Counted from the stretch's first letter, positions 9,889 through 19,204 are shown. The stretch: 64,000 nucleotides of DNA from an uncultured Collinsella sp. (GCA_900551665.1 URWW01000001.1:7434-71433); one strand, 5' to 3'. Translations and numbers: made by a program. The notes: generated by a model from the sequence alone, not told the origin.

Positions 9889-11118
9889 CTACCTCACAAA
9901 TACATAAGCGGCCAGGCGCTCCAGCGCCTCGCATAGGCGCGCAGTCGGCAACGCCAGGTTGATGCGGATCGTCTTCTCTCCGCCAAACGGGCGCCCGTCT
10001 TGCCATAGCACACCGACCTCGACGCCAGAGCGCAGCAGCTCGTCGATGTCCATGCCATGGGCGGCACACCAACCTCCGCAATCTAAGTAGAGCATGTACG
10101 TCCCCTGCGGTCGCGCAAAATCGACACCGGCGATCCCCTCAAAGAACTCCGAGGCGATCCGTACGTTGCGACCAAGAACTTCTCGCAGCTCATCAACCCA
10201 GGCAGCGCCTTCGTCGCTGTATGCACCCAAAAGCGCATGCATGGAGAGCACGTTTTGCATGTTGTAGTGCGACAAACTCGCCTGCTTGGCCAAGCGAGCC
10301 TGAAGCCACGGATTGTAGACGACGCGGTAGCCACCGATAAGCCCCGCAAGGTTGAACGTCTTACTCGGGGCGTACAGCGCGACGGTCCGCATCCGTGCGT
10401 CATCGCTCACGCTCTGCGTGGGGATGTGGACACTGCCTCCCAAAACGATATCCGACCATATCTCATCTGAAATAACGTAGACATCGTACTTTCGGAACAG
10501 ACCCATCGCCCGCTCGAGCTCCCAGCGTTCCCACACGCGCCCCGTCGGGTTATGAGGCGAGCACAGAATGGCCGCGTGGATCTCCCTCGTCGCGAGCTTG
10601 CGCTCCATGTCCTCGTAATCCATGCGCCACACGCCCTCGGCGTCGCGCTGTAGCCAACTCGTCACCAGGTCGTATCCCGCATTTTTAAGCGTGTTGGTGA
10701 ATCCGGTGTACGTTGGGGCATGAACGAGCACCTTGTCCCCACACGAGCACAACACAGCAAGGGCGTTGGCAACACCGCCGAGCACCCCATTTTCATAGCC
10801 GATATTCTCGGGTTCCAACCCCACGACCCCGTTGCGGCGCCCATGCCACCAGGCGATGCGATCGTAATACTCCTGCGGATACTCGAAATATCCGAAACAC
10901 GGATGTTCGAGCCGCTCTCGCATGGCGCGCAGCACCGAAGGAGCGGTGGCAAATCCCATATCGGCCACCCACATGGGGATGACGTCAAACCCTTCGCGCA
11001 CAACGGCGTCAACAGGGCCCAAAGAGCCACCGGAAATCGCTCCGGCTGCATCCGCGGCAATCGAATCGTGTCCCGTGCGATCGATAACGTCCGTGAAATT
11101 GAACATAGGCACGCACAT
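9889..11118 (-). CDS. PatB/MalY-type PLP-dependent C-S lyase or aminotransferase
   Basis: This is a 409-residue fold-type I PLP enzyme. It has SPHNPTGRVW, the SDEIWSDI motif and the Schiff-base lysine in APSKTFNLAG. The N-terminal VIPMWVADMGF and the FGYFEYP segment fit the PatB/MalY group, whose members cleave cystathionine or cysteine conjugates. True aminotransferase activity cannot be excluded. It sits between prmC (3-base gap) and the Sua5-type gene, so it rides in a translation-factor operon without a clear functional link. A second ATG at 11106 is a possible start. Confidence 0.8.
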   Translation of the reverse strand: MCVPMFNFTDVIDRTGHDSIAADAAGAISGGSLGPVDAVVREGFDVIPMWVADMGFATAPSVLRAMRERLEHPCFGYFEYPQEYYDRIAWWHGRRNGVVGLEPENIGYENGVLGGVANALAVLCSCGDKVLVHAPTYTGFTNTLKNAGYDLVTSWLQRDAEGVWRMDYEDMERKLATREIHAAILCSPHNPTGRVWERWELERAMGLFRKYDVYVISDEIWSDIVLGGSVHIPTQSVSDDARMRTVALYAPSKTFNLAGLIGGYRVVYNPWLQARLAKQASLSHYNMQNVLSMHALLGAYSDEGAAWVDELREVLGRNVRIASEFFEGIAGVDFARPQGTYMLYLDCGGWCAAHGMDIDELLRSGVEVGVLWQDGRPFGGEKTIRINLALPTARLCEALERLAAYVFVR

Positions 11119-11121
11119 CGC

Positions 11122-12291
11122 CTATCCCACCAAAGCAAGGACGATGCGCGGGCGGCCGGTGAAATCCTCGACGATGCGGACATCATGCATGCCAGCAGAG
11201 CGACACAGGTCGGCGGCAGCGTCCAGGTGACCCTCGTAAAGCTCGCATGCGAGCAAGCCGCCTGGGCGAAGCATATGCGGGGCGGCATTGACGAGCCTGC
11301 GGAAGATATCGAGGCCGTCTGCGCCTCCATCCAGCGCCAGCGCCGGCTCAAAGTCGGCAACCTCGTGCGGCAGCGACTCCATGATGGCGGAGGGAATATA
11401 GGGAGGGTTGGAAACCAACACGTCAAACGTTCCCCACTCGGTCTCACGGTTGAGCGGCGACACGAGATTGCCCAAACGTACATCGACGTCGGTAGGCGAA
11501 ATGCCCAGTGCATCGCGGTTGCGGATGCTCAGGTCGACTGCGCGGGGCTCAATGTCGATTGCGACGCACCGGGCACGTCCCGAGCGCTCAGACGCAATGG
11601 AAAGCGAGATGCAACCCGTACCACACCCAACCTCGAGAACGCGTGCGCATCGGGTCTGATTCGGCTCCCCATCCCGAGCGGGAGCACCCTCGGAGAACTC
11701 GCCCTCTTCGACAGACGCGGCATCCGATACTCCCGCGTCCCCTTCGGCGCCATCGGCCGTCTCAATGGTTCCCTCGCCGTCCTCAAGCATGTCGAAATCA
11801 TCGTCACGCAGTTCGCGTTCGACGACGGGCTCCTCATCCTTTTCCTTTGCCGCGGCGATCTCGGCCTGCAGGGCGGCCTCGACCTCGGCGTTCCAAGGCA
11901 GCTCAACACGCCCGCGCTCGACTGCGGGAGCGGCCCCGATGACCTCTCGGTCGAGATAGGCCAAAACCTCTTCAACCAACAACTCGGTCTCGGGCCGTGG
12001 GATGAGCACGCCGGGCTCGCACATCACATCGATCGTGCGGAAGCTCGTCTCGCCGATGATGTACTGCAGCGGCTCGCCCTTGGCGCGGCGCACAACAGCC
12101 GTGTGCATTGCGGCAAGCTCCTCGCTCGACATCGGCTTGTCAAAGTTCACGTATATCTCAGTGCGCGAGAGCCCGGTCACACCCGACAGCAGCCATTCGG
12201 CGGATAGACGCGGACGCTCATCGCCCCGGTCCTTCAGGTAGTCGCGCGTCCAGTCCAGGCATCGCCTGATGGTCCACGTCTCGTTCGCCAT
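11122..12291 (-). CDS. prmC: Peptide chain release factor glutamine methyltransferase with an acidic insert
   Basis: This enzyme methylates the glutamine of the GGQ motif in release factors. The SAM-binding motif is LEVGCGTGCISL (about residues 219-230) and the catalytic SNPPYIP is at 294-300. The N-terminal substrate domain ends with IPRPETELLVEEVL. At 389 residues it is about 100 longer than usual. The excess is one acidic, alanine- and glutamate-rich stretch at residues about 115-215, between the two domains. Its target RF1 is encoded immediately upstream. Confidence 0.93.
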   Translation of the reverse strand: MANETWTIRRCLDWTRDYLKDRGDERPRLSAEWLLSGVTGLSRTEIYVNFDKPMSSEELAAMHTAVVRRAKGEPLQYIIGETSFRTIDVMCEPGVLIPRPETELLVEEVLAYLDREVIGAAPAVERGRVELPWNAEVEAALQAEIAAAKEKDEEPVVERELRDDDFDMLEDGEGTIETADGAEGDAGVSDAASVEEGEFSEGAPARDGEPNQTRCARVLEVGCGTGCISLSIASERSGRARCVAIDIEPRAVDLSIRNRDALGISPTDVDVRLGNLVSPLNRETEWGTFDVLVSNPPYIPSAIMESLPHEVADFEPALALDGGADGLDIFRRLVNAAPHMLRPGGLLACELYEGHLDAAADLCRSAGMHDVRIVEDFTGRPRIVLALVG

Positions 12292-12418
12292 GGTGGCCTC
12301 CGTCCCTCGTATTGCATAGCCGCGATTCTACGGCACGGCCGACATGCGCCCCGTCGAGAACAGCGAATTACAGCATTTCCCGTCCAAAAACAGTCCGTCT
12401 GCCCAAAACCTGACCGCT

Positions 12419-12455
12419 TGAAAAACGGGCCGCCGCCCCGAAGGACGACGGCCCG
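12419..12455 (-). terminator. Rho-independent terminator after prfA
   Basis: In minus direction a 13-bp stem (12455-12443 with 12438-12426, two G-T pairs) closed by a TTCG tetraloop is followed by TTTTTC. It lies 77 bases past the prfA stop, so prmC probably has its own promoter in 12292-12418 (TAGAAT at 12330-12325 is a possible -10). Confidence 0.9.
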
Positions 12456-12531
12456 AACAGGCACGTTTGCAGCCGAAGATTCCTAAACCGCGTTCGTCCG
12501 CGCGAACCGTCCTCGGCGATTTCGAACCCGC

Positions 12532-13599
12532 TTACACGGCCTCGGCGAGCTTGGCGGCGCGGTCGGCGGCCGCCAGGGCGTCGATGACGCCGGACAGCTG
12601 ATCGCCCAGCAGCACGCCGTTGTAGGTGGAGTTGAAGCCGATGCGGTGGTCGGTCACACGGTCCTGCGGCAGGTTGTAGGTGCGGATCTTCTCCGAGCGG
12701 TTACCGTGGCCGATCTGGGCAGAGCGCTCGGCACCGAGCTCGGCCTGCTGCTTCTCAAGCTCCATCTCGTACAGGCGGGCGCGCAGCATCTGCATGCAGA
12801 CCTCGCGGTTCTGGATCTGGGAGCGCTGCTCCTGGGACTGGACCACGGTGTTCGTGGGCAGGTGGGTGATGCGCACGGCGGAGTAGGTGGTATTGACGCA
12901 CTGACCGCCGGGGCCGGAGGCGCAGTAGGTGTCGACGCGCAGGTCGGCCTGGTTAATCTGGATATCGATCTCATCGGCCTCGGGCAGCACGGCCACCGTC
13001 GCGGTGGACGTCTGGATGCGGCCCTGGGACTCGGTCTTGGGGACGCGTTGCACGCGGTGCACGCCGGACTCGTACTTCATGACGGAGTAGACCTTGTCGC
13101 CCTCGACCTTGAACTCGATTGACTTGAAGCCGCCGGCCTCGGAGGGGCTGGAGTCGAGCACCGTCATCTTCCACTTCTTGGACTCGATGAAGCGCTGGTA
13201 CATCTTAAAGAGGTCGCCCGCGAAGATGGCCGCCTCGTCGCCGCCTGCGGCGGAACGGATCTCGACGATGGTGTCCTTCTCGTCCATCGGATCGCCCGGG
13301 ATGAGCATGATCTTGATGTCTTCCTCGAGCTGGGGCAGCTTTGCCTCGTTCTCGGAGATCTCCATCTGGAGCATCTCCTTCTCGTCGGCGTCGGTGGCGT
13401 CGTGCAGCATCTCCTTGGCGACATCGATGTCGTCGAGGGCGCCCAGATACTCGCGAGCGGCCTTCACCAGGTCGGTCTGGTGGGCGTACTCCTTGTTGAG
13501 GCGGGTGAATTCCTTGATATCGCTGGCGACGGCGGGGTCGGAGAGCTTCTTCTCGAGCTCCTCGAAAGCGATGATGATCTTCTCAAGCTTGTCGCGCAT
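12532..13599 (-). CDS. prfA: Peptide chain release factor 1
   Basis: RF1 ends translation at UAA and UAG. The 355-residue protein has the GGQ loop in SGPGGQCVNTTYSAVR. The stop-codon-reading tripeptide region is RVPKTESQGRIQTS, so the PxT tripeptide is P-K-T here; x varies among bacteria (for example A, V or E). The C-terminus has the usual RTYNLPQDRVTDHR. Start ATG at 13599 is preceded by AAGGAG. A tiny open frame with a strong ribosome site lies upstream in the same transcript. Confidence 0.97.
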   Translation of the reverse strand: MRDKLEKIIIAFEELEKKLSDPAVASDIKEFTRLNKEYAHQTDLVKAAREYLGALDDIDVAKEMLHDATDADEKEMLQMEISENEAKLPQLEEDIKIMLIPGDPMDEKDTIVEIRSAAGGDEAAIFAGDLFKMYQRFIESKKWKMTVLDSSPSEAGGFKSIEFKVEGDKVYSVMKYESGVHRVQRVPKTESQGRIQTSTATVAVLPEADEIDIQINQADLRVDTYCASGPGGQCVNTTYSAVRITHLPTNTVVQSQEQRSQIQNREVCMQMLRARLYEMELEKQQAELGAERSAQIGHGNRSEKIRTYNLPQDRVTDHRIGFNSTYNGVLLGDQLSGVIDALAAADRAAKLAEAV

Positions 13600-13680
13600 G
13601 ATTGCTCCTTATGCGTTGGCTGTTGGCGAAATGCGGAAGGAAGCCCGCCGATGATGCGGCGAGCGGGGCGTCAAACGTAG

Positions 13681-13707
13681 CTAGAGCTTATCAAGCGCGA
13701 TGTGCAT
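13681..13707 (-). CDS. Possible 8-residue leader peptide upstream of prfA
   Basis: ATG at 13707 opens an eight-codon frame (MHIALDKL) ending in TAG, preceded at 5 bases by AGGAGGAGG, one of the strongest ribosome sites in the window. It is the first open frame after the predicted prfA promoter. Between its stop and prfA lies a GC-rich imperfect hairpin (CCCGCCG with CGGCG-AG-CGGG, about 13644-13668). Its stop is UAG, an RF1 codon, so a feedback leader is conceivable. There is no homology evidence. Confidence 0.4.
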   Translation of the reverse strand: MHIALDKL

Positions 13708-13732
13708 GGTTCCTCCTCCTTGTTGGAGGCTA

Positions 13733-13762
13733 ATGATACCCAACCGACGAAAGTGGGCGCAA
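13733..13762 (-). promoter_or_regulatory. Candidate prfA promoter
   Basis: On the minus strand TTGCGC (13762-13757), an 18-base spacer and TATCAT (13738-13733) lie about 26 bases before the ATG of the small leader frame. The -35 hexamer is the same as in the proposed atp promoter. Confidence 0.45.
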
Positions 13763-13809
13763 CGCCGCGGTAAAACGGACATGAAAAGCGCCCCGCGCTG
13801 CATCACCCC

Positions 13810-14700
13810 CTACAGCACGGTCATGCTGAAGGAGAAGTCGCGGGTCTCGCCCGGAGCGATGACGGTGACGTTGCGCTTGTGCTCAAACACGTCATCCTCG
13901 CTGGTGAGGGTGGCATGGCCGGTCCAGGGCTCGAGGGCCACGAACGGGGCGTCACCCAGAGCGGACCAGATGCCGATGTACTTGAAATCGGGGAAGTCGA
14001 CGCGCACGCCGCGACCGCTCTTGGTGCCGCGCAGGGTGAGCGTGCCGCCGGGGACGTCCGTGAGCATGACGGCGTCATTGGCGAACAGCTCGTGGCTGAC
14101 GGGCAGGACATCCGCGTTCTCCACGGGCGTGGTGCTCTCGTCGAACGTGAGCAGGCCACCCTCGGCGATAGTGGGGGCAACGCAGGTCCACGGCTCGGAG
14201 AACTCGATCACGTACTCGTCGAATGCCTCGTCCTCGGCGCCGGGCGCGGGGACGTTGAACGCAGGGTGACCGCCCACGGAGAAGGGCATGTCGGCGGTGC
14301 CCGTGTTGGTGACGGAGAAGGTCTGGGTAAGCGTGGCCTCACCCGTGATGGCGTACACCATGTTGAGCTTGAACTCATACGGATACGCCTCGAGCGTCTC
14401 GGGCGAGCTGGTGAACTCGAAGGTCACCGCAGAGCCGTCCTCGGCCACCTCAGCGACACGGTGCTCGTTGATACGGGCGAGACCGTGGCGCGGCATGCAG
14501 CATGTGCCCTGGGCGCTCTCGGCCTCATCGCCGCGCAGGGAGCCGACGATGGGGAACAACACGGGGGCGTGCTTACCCCAAAACGCCGGGTCCGCCTGCC
14601 ACAGATACTCGCGGCCGTCGAGTGCGAGGCTCGTGAGCTCGGCGCCCTTGGAGCTGATGGTGGCGGAAAGACCGCCCTTGGATATGGTCGTGTTCGACAT
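13810..14700 (-). CDS. LacX/GalM-type aldose 1-epimerase family protein
   Basis: This 296-residue beta-sandwich protein is of the galactose mutarotase superfamily. These enzymes interconvert alpha and beta anomers of aldoses or sugar phosphates. PRHGLARINEH and the second histidine in FSVGGHPAFNVP match the catalytic histidines of the LacX-like branch rather than classical GalM. The start at 14700 (MSNTTISKGG) has GAAAGG upstream. No sugar operon is adjacent; the neighbour in divergent orientation is a MarR regulator. The substrate is unknown. Confidence 0.85.
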   Translation of the reverse strand: MSNTTISKGGLSATISSKGAELTSLALDGREYLWQADPAFWGKHAPVLFPIVGSLRGDEAESAQGTCCMPRHGLARINEHRVAEVAEDGSAVTFEFTSSPETLEAYPYEFKLNMVYAITGEATLTQTFSVTNTGTADMPFSVGGHPAFNVPAPGAEDEAFDEYVIEFSEPWTCVAPTIAEGGLLTFDESTTPVENADVLPVSHELFANDAVMLTDVPGGTLTLRGTKSGRGVRVDFPDFKYIGIWSALGDAPFVALEPWTGHATLTSEDDVFEHKRNVTVIAPGETRDFSFSMTVL

Positions 14701-14845
14701 GGCGAAACCTTTCGGACGAAGATGGAGGCGCACCGGGCGCCCATGATGAACGGCGCTTGCAACGCGATTGCACACCCCATTATCCCCCGTTTGGCCCCGT
14801 CGTGCGACGGGCACATTAACGTTCGGTTCCATATTGTTCGGTACC

Positions 14846-14879
14846 TTGACTATCATGCCGGGCACTCGTACCCTCGAGT
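14846..14879 (+). promoter_or_regulatory. Candidate promoter and operator of the MarR-ABC operon
   Basis: TTGACT (14846-14851), 17 bases and TACCCT (14869-14874) precede the marR start. The -10 is flanked exactly by an inverted repeat, ACTCG (14864-14868) and CGAGT (14875-14879). A further half site TCGAG lies at about 14889. A palindrome over the -10 is where MarR proteins often repress their own operon. Confidence 0.5.
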
Positions 14880-14908
14880 GGACGAATTCGAGAGTAGGAG
14901 GAACAGAC

Positions 14909-15400
14909 ATGGAAACACCCACGCCCAGCGCGATCTGCCGGGCCATGAACAGCATCGAGACACCCGAAGCGCAGCAGGACGAGACGATCGTTCGCGCCAA
15001 GCGCATTCTCAGGGGGCTCGGCTTCTGCGGCCACTACATGCATTTCCACGGCGGCGGCCGATCCGGCCAGATCCCCATCCTATGCATGCTCGACCGCTGC
15101 GGGGGGACGCTCTCCCAACAGGAGCTCGGCATGCGCTTTGAGATCAAGCCCGGTTCGCTCTCCGAGATCCTCTCCAAGATGGAGACTGCCGGCCTGATCG
15201 AGCGCACGCGCGACACCAAGGACCGTCGCCAGCTGTTCGTCCACCTCACTGACGAGGGCACGCGCCTCGCCCACCTCGAACACGAGAAGCGCGACCGCTT
15301 CCGCCGCAGCGCCTTCGCCGCTCTAACCGTCGAGGAACAGGAGCAGCTCGCCGAGATGCTCGAGAAGATCCGCGTCACCTGGGAGGAACTTGATGATTAA
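14909..15400 (+). CDS. MarR-family transcriptional regulator
   Basis: This is a 163-residue winged-helix regulator. The helix-turn-helix is around QQELGMRFEIKPGSLSEIL and the wing contains TRDTKDRRQLFVHLT. The start at 14909 (METPTPSAICR) follows AGGAGG. Its stop overlaps the start of the first ABC transporter gene by 11 bases, so the three genes form one operon. I infer that it represses the exporter and is released by a toxic ligand. The N-terminal half contains a GHYMHFHGGGRSG segment in place of the usual helix start. Confidence 0.92.
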   Translation: METPTPSAICRAMNSIETPEAQQDETIVRAKRILRGLGFCGHYMHFHGGGRSGQIPILCMLDRCGGTLSQQELGMRFEIKPGSLSEILSKMETAGLIERTRDTKDRRQLFVHLTDEGTRLAHLEHEKRDRFRRSAFAALTVEEQEQLAEMLEKIRVTWEELDD

Positions 15401-17270
15401 AACCCTCGTGTCATCCGTTCGCGATTACAAGCTGCCGTCCATTGCCACACCGATCCTGGTGCTGTGCGAGGTCGCCTGCGAAATGGCGATTCCCTTTGTC
15501 ACGGCCAACCTCATCGACACCATCAAAGACGGCGCGCAGATCGCACAGATCATGCCCACGGCCGGCGTTCTCGTGGGCCTCGCGCTCGTCTCGCTGTTCT
15601 TCGGTGCGGCGGCGGGCGTCACCTGCAGCTACGCAAGCTGCGGTTTTGCCAAGAACCTGCGCCACGACCTGTTCTACAAGATCCAGACGTTCTCGTTCGC
15701 CAACATCGACCTCTTCTCGAGCTCGTCGCTCGTGACGCGCCTCACCACCGACGTCGCCAACGTGCAGCAGGCGTTCATGCTCATCATCCGCATCGCCGTC
15801 CGCGCGCCGCTCGTCTTGGTGTTCGCCTTTGCCATGGCCTACGCCATGGGAGGCTACATCTCCTTTGTCTATCTGGCCATGATCCCGCTGCTCGGCTGCG
15901 GTCTGGGATTCATCATCCACAGGGTCGGGCCGATCTTCACCCGCGTGTTCCGCAAGTACGACGCTCTCAACGAGTCGGTCGAGGAGAACGTGACCGGCAT
16001 GCGCGTGGTCAAGAGCTACGTGCGTGAGAACTACGAGAAGGAGAAGTTCGCCCGCGCCGCCGAGGATGTCCGCGCCGACTTCACCCGCGCCGAGAAGCTG
16101 CTCGCCCTCAACAACCCGATGATGAACCTGTGCGTCAACGGTGCCTTCGTCGTCATCATCTACCTGGGTTCCAAGCTCATCATCACCAGCCAGGGCGCCC
16201 TGTTCGACGTGGGCCAGCTCTCCTCCACCTTCACCTACGGATTCCAGATCCTCATGAGCCTCATGCAGCTCTCCATGATCTTTGTGATGGTCACCATGTC
16301 CGAGGAGAGCGCGAACCGTATCGTCGAGGTGCTGAAGGCCGAGCCCACCATCACGAACCCCGCCGAGGCCGCACGCGAGGTCGCGGACGGCTCGATCGAC
16401 TTCGACCATGTGAGCTTCAAATACTCCGAGCACGCCGAGCGCCAGGCACTCGACGACATCGACCTGCATATCGCAAGCGGCGAGACCATCGGCATCATCG
16501 GAGGAACCGGCTCCGCCAAGTCCACGCTCGTGAACCTCATCGCACGCCTGTACGACGCGACCGAGGGCACCGTGCGCGTGGGCGGGCGCGATGTGCGCTC
16601 TTACGACCTCGATGCGCTGCGCCACGAGGTGGCCATGGTGCTGCAGAAAAACGTCCTGTTCAGCGGCACCATCGCGGAGAACCTGCGCTGGGGCGACGAG
16701 AACGCCACCGATGAGGAGGTCCGCGAGGCGGCCCATCTGGCCTGCGCCGACGAGTTCATCGACGGCTTCCCGAAGGGCTATGACACATGGATCGAGCAGG
16801 GCGGCTCCAACGTCTCGGGCGGTCAGAAGCAGCGCCTGTGCATCGCGCGAGCCCTGCTGCGCCGTCCCAAGATCTTGATCTTGGACGATTCCACGAGCGC
16901 CGTGGACACCAAGACCGACGCCAAGATCCGTGCTGGCCTCGCCGCATACCTGCCCCAGACCACCAAGCTCATCATCGCCCAGCGCATCGCCTCCGTGCAG
17001 GACGCCGACCGCATCATCGTGATGGAGGGCGGCCGCATTGCCGCAATGGGCACGCACGAGGAGCTGCTCGAGACCTCCGAGATCTACCGCGAGACGTTCA
17101 CCTCGCAAAACAAGATGGGTGAGGAGGCCGTGGACGGCGACGGCTCCCCGCATGCCGACAACGATGCACCCGCAGCGCGCGAGACCGTCGACGCCGACCG
17201 GCAAGCCGCCGAAGAACTTGCCCACGCATTCGAAACCACGATACAGGAAGGAGGTGAGGCCCATGAGTAA
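15390..17270 (+). CDS. ABC exporter half-transporter with degenerate nucleotide site
   Basis: This 626-residue membrane protein has six transmembrane helices (about residues 15-310) and a C-terminal ATPase. The ATPase departs from consensus at three points. Walker A is GGTGSAKST, with alanine for the glycine before lysine. Walker B ends ILILDDSTS, with aspartate for the catalytic glutamate. The H-loop reads IAQRI, with glutamine for histidine. The signature VSGGQ is intact. This is the pattern of the degenerate partner in heterodimeric type IV exporters. A charged tail of about 50 residues follows. The substrate is unknown. Confidence 0.92.
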   Translation: MMIKTLVSSVRDYKLPSIATPILVLCEVACEMAIPFVTANLIDTIKDGAQIAQIMPTAGVLVGLALVSLFFGAAAGVTCSYASCGFAKNLRHDLFYKIQTFSFANIDLFSSSSLVTRLTTDVANVQQAFMLIIRIAVRAPLVLVFAFAMAYAMGGYISFVYLAMIPLLGCGLGFIIHRVGPIFTRVFRKYDALNESVEENVTGMRVVKSYVRENYEKEKFARAAEDVRADFTRAEKLLALNNPMMNLCVNGAFVVIIYLGSKLIITSQGALFDVGQLSSTFTYGFQILMSLMQLSMIFVMVTMSEESANRIVEVLKAEPTITNPAEAAREVADGSIDFDHVSFKYSEHAERQALDDIDLHIASGETIGIIGGTGSAKSTLVNLIARLYDATEGTVRVGGRDVRSYDLDALRHEVAMVLQKNVLFSGTIAENLRWGDENATDEEVREAAHLACADEFIDGFPKGYDTWIEQGGSNVSGGQKQRLCIARALLRRPKILILDDSTSAVDTKTDAKIRAGLAAYLPQTTKLIIAQRIASVQDADRIIVMEGGRIAAMGTHEELLETSEIYRETFTSQNKMGEEAVDGDGSPHADNDAPAARETVDADRQAAEELAHAFETTIQEGGEAHE

Positions 17271-19182
17271 GCCCGCCAACAACGCACGCGCCAAGGGCTC
17301 CAAACCCGGCACGCTCAAGCGCCTCGTCAAGATGCTCTTCTCGTTCTATCCGGTCCTGCTTCCGCTGGTGATGCTCGGCGTGGTGCTGTGCGCCCTCATC
17401 AACTCCATCGGTTCGGTCTTCCTGCAGAAGGCCCTCGAGGTCATCTCGACCTCCTGGCAGACCGGCGATTGGGCCGCCGCGCGCCCGCAGATCTTGGGCC
17501 TCGTGACCACCCTCGCCGTCATCTACATCATCGGCAACCTGTCCTCGCTCTTCTGGAACCGCTACATGGGCGTCGTCACGCAGGGATCGCTCATGAAGCT
17601 GCGTGAGAAGATGTTCAACCACATGCAGGACCTGCCGATCCGTTACTTCGACACCAACCAGCGCGGCGACATCATGTCGCACTACACCAACGACATCGAC
17701 ACCCTGCGCCAGATGATCTCGCAATCGCTGCCGAACCTGGTCATGACCGTCATCGTTTTGACCACGGTGTTCAGCATCATGCTGTACTTCTCGGTGTGGA
17801 TGTGCCTGGTCATCGTCATCGGTGTGCTGTGCATGGTTGCACTCACCAAGGTGCTTGGCTCAAACTCCGCCCGCTTCTTCATCGCTCAACAGCGCGAGCT
17901 CGGCGTGGTCGAGGGCCATATCGAGGAGGTCATGGGCGGTCAGAAAGTCGTGAAGGCGTTCTGCCACGAGGCGGCCGCTGAGGCCGATTTCGACGAGCGC
18001 AACGAGCGCCTGTTCGAGGTGTCCCAGAAGGCGAATATGTTCGCCAATATCCTCATGCCCGTCCTCATGAACCTCGGCAACCTCATCTACGTGATGGTTG
18101 CCCTGGCAGGTGGCGTGTTCCTCGCGCTCGGCGTTCCGAATCTGTCCATCTCGGGCCTGCCGCTGTCCATCGCCGTGGTGGTTCCGTTCCTCAACATGAC
18201 CAAGCAGTTCTGCGGCCAGATCGGCCAGATCTCCCAGCAGATCAACGCCGTGGTCATGGGCCTGGCGGGCGCTGAGCGCATCTTCGCCCTGCTCGACGAG
18301 GAGCCCGAGACCGACGAGGGGTATGTCACGCTCGTGAACGCCCAGGTCAATCCCGAGACCTGGCAGATCGAGGAGGCCGACCACCACACCGGCCTGTGGG
18401 CCTGGAAGCACCCGCACCGCGCGGACGGCACTGTGACCTACGAGCCCCTGCGCGGAGACGTGCAGATGGACGATGTCGACTTTGGCTATACCCCGGACCA
18501 CGAGGTGCTGCACGGCGTTTCCGTGTACGCCAGACCCGGCCAGAAGATCGCCTTTGTGGGCGCCACCGGCGCGGGCAAGACAACGATCACCAACCTCATC
18601 AACCGTTTCTACGACATCGCAGACGGCAAGATCCGCTACGACGGCATCAACGTGAACAAGATCCGCAAGGCAGACCTGCGCCGGTCGCTCGGCGTGGTGC
18701 TCCAGGACGTCAACCTGTTCACCGGCACCGTGATGGACAACATCCGCTACGGCAACCTCGAGGCCACCGACGAGGAGTGCATCCATGCCGCCGAGCTCGC
18801 GGGAGCCGACGACTTCATCCGTCGCCTGCCCGAGGGATACGACACCATGCTCACCGGCAACGGATCGCAGCTCTCGCAGGGGCAGCGCCAGCTCATCTCC
18901 ATCGCGCGCGCCGCGGTTGCCGACCCGCCGGCGATGATTCTGGACGAGGCGACGAGCTCCATCGACACGCGCACCGAGGCCATCGTGCAGCGCGGTATGG
19001 ACGCGCTCATGCAGGGTCGCACGACCTTCGTGATCGCCCATCGCCTGAGCACCGTGCGCAACTCGGACCTGATCATCTGCCTGGACCACGGGCGCGTGAT
19101 CGAGCGCGGCACGCACGACGAGCTCATCGCCAAACGCGGTTACTACTACCAGCTCTACACCGGCGCGTTTGAACTCGAGTAG
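17263..19182 (+). CDS. ABC exporter half-transporter, catalytically competent partner
   Basis: This is a 639-residue partner of the preceding gene. The start at 17263 overlaps that gene's stop by eight bases and is preceded by AAGGAGGTGA. Six membrane helices are followed by an ATPase with consensus motifs: GATGAGKTT, LSQGQRQL, MILDEATSS and the H-loop IAHRL. Before the ATPase a linker of about 50 residues (around NPETWQIEEADHHTG) carries tryptophans and histidines, a feature of this subfamily. Together with the MarR gene the pair looks like a regulated drug or peptide exporter. Confidence 0.92.
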   Translation: MSKPANNARAKGSKPGTLKRLVKMLFSFYPVLLPLVMLGVVLCALINSIGSVFLQKALEVISTSWQTGDWAAARPQILGLVTTLAVIYIIGNLSSLFWNRYMGVVTQGSLMKLREKMFNHMQDLPIRYFDTNQRGDIMSHYTNDIDTLRQMISQSLPNLVMTVIVLTTVFSIMLYFSVWMCLVIVIGVLCMVALTKVLGSNSARFFIAQQRELGVVEGHIEEVMGGQKVVKAFCHEAAAEADFDERNERLFEVSQKANMFANILMPVLMNLGNLIYVMVALAGGVFLALGVPNLSISGLPLSIAVVVPFLNMTKQFCGQIGQISQQINAVVMGLAGAERIFALLDEEPETDEGYVTLVNAQVNPETWQIEEADHHTGLWAWKHPHRADGTVTYEPLRGDVQMDDVDFGYTPDHEVLHGVSVYARPGQKIAFVGATGAGKTTITNLINRFYDIADGKIRYDGINVNKIRKADLRRSLGVVLQDVNLFTGTVMDNIRYGNLEATDEECIHAAELAGADDFIRRLPEGYDTMLTGNGSQLSQGQRQLISIARAAVADPPAMILDEATSSIDTRTEAIVQRGMDALMQGRTTFVIAHRLSTVRNSDLIICLDHGRVIERGTHDELIAKRGYYYQLYTGAFELE

Positions 19183-19204
19183 GCTCGCCCTTCGAAAGCT
19201 GCTG

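Noticed and set aside
15411..17330. 639-codon frame opposite the first exporter gene
   Set aside because: The translation is His/Gly/Val-rich in the way typical of antisense of a membrane ABC protein, and the plus-strand gene is certain.
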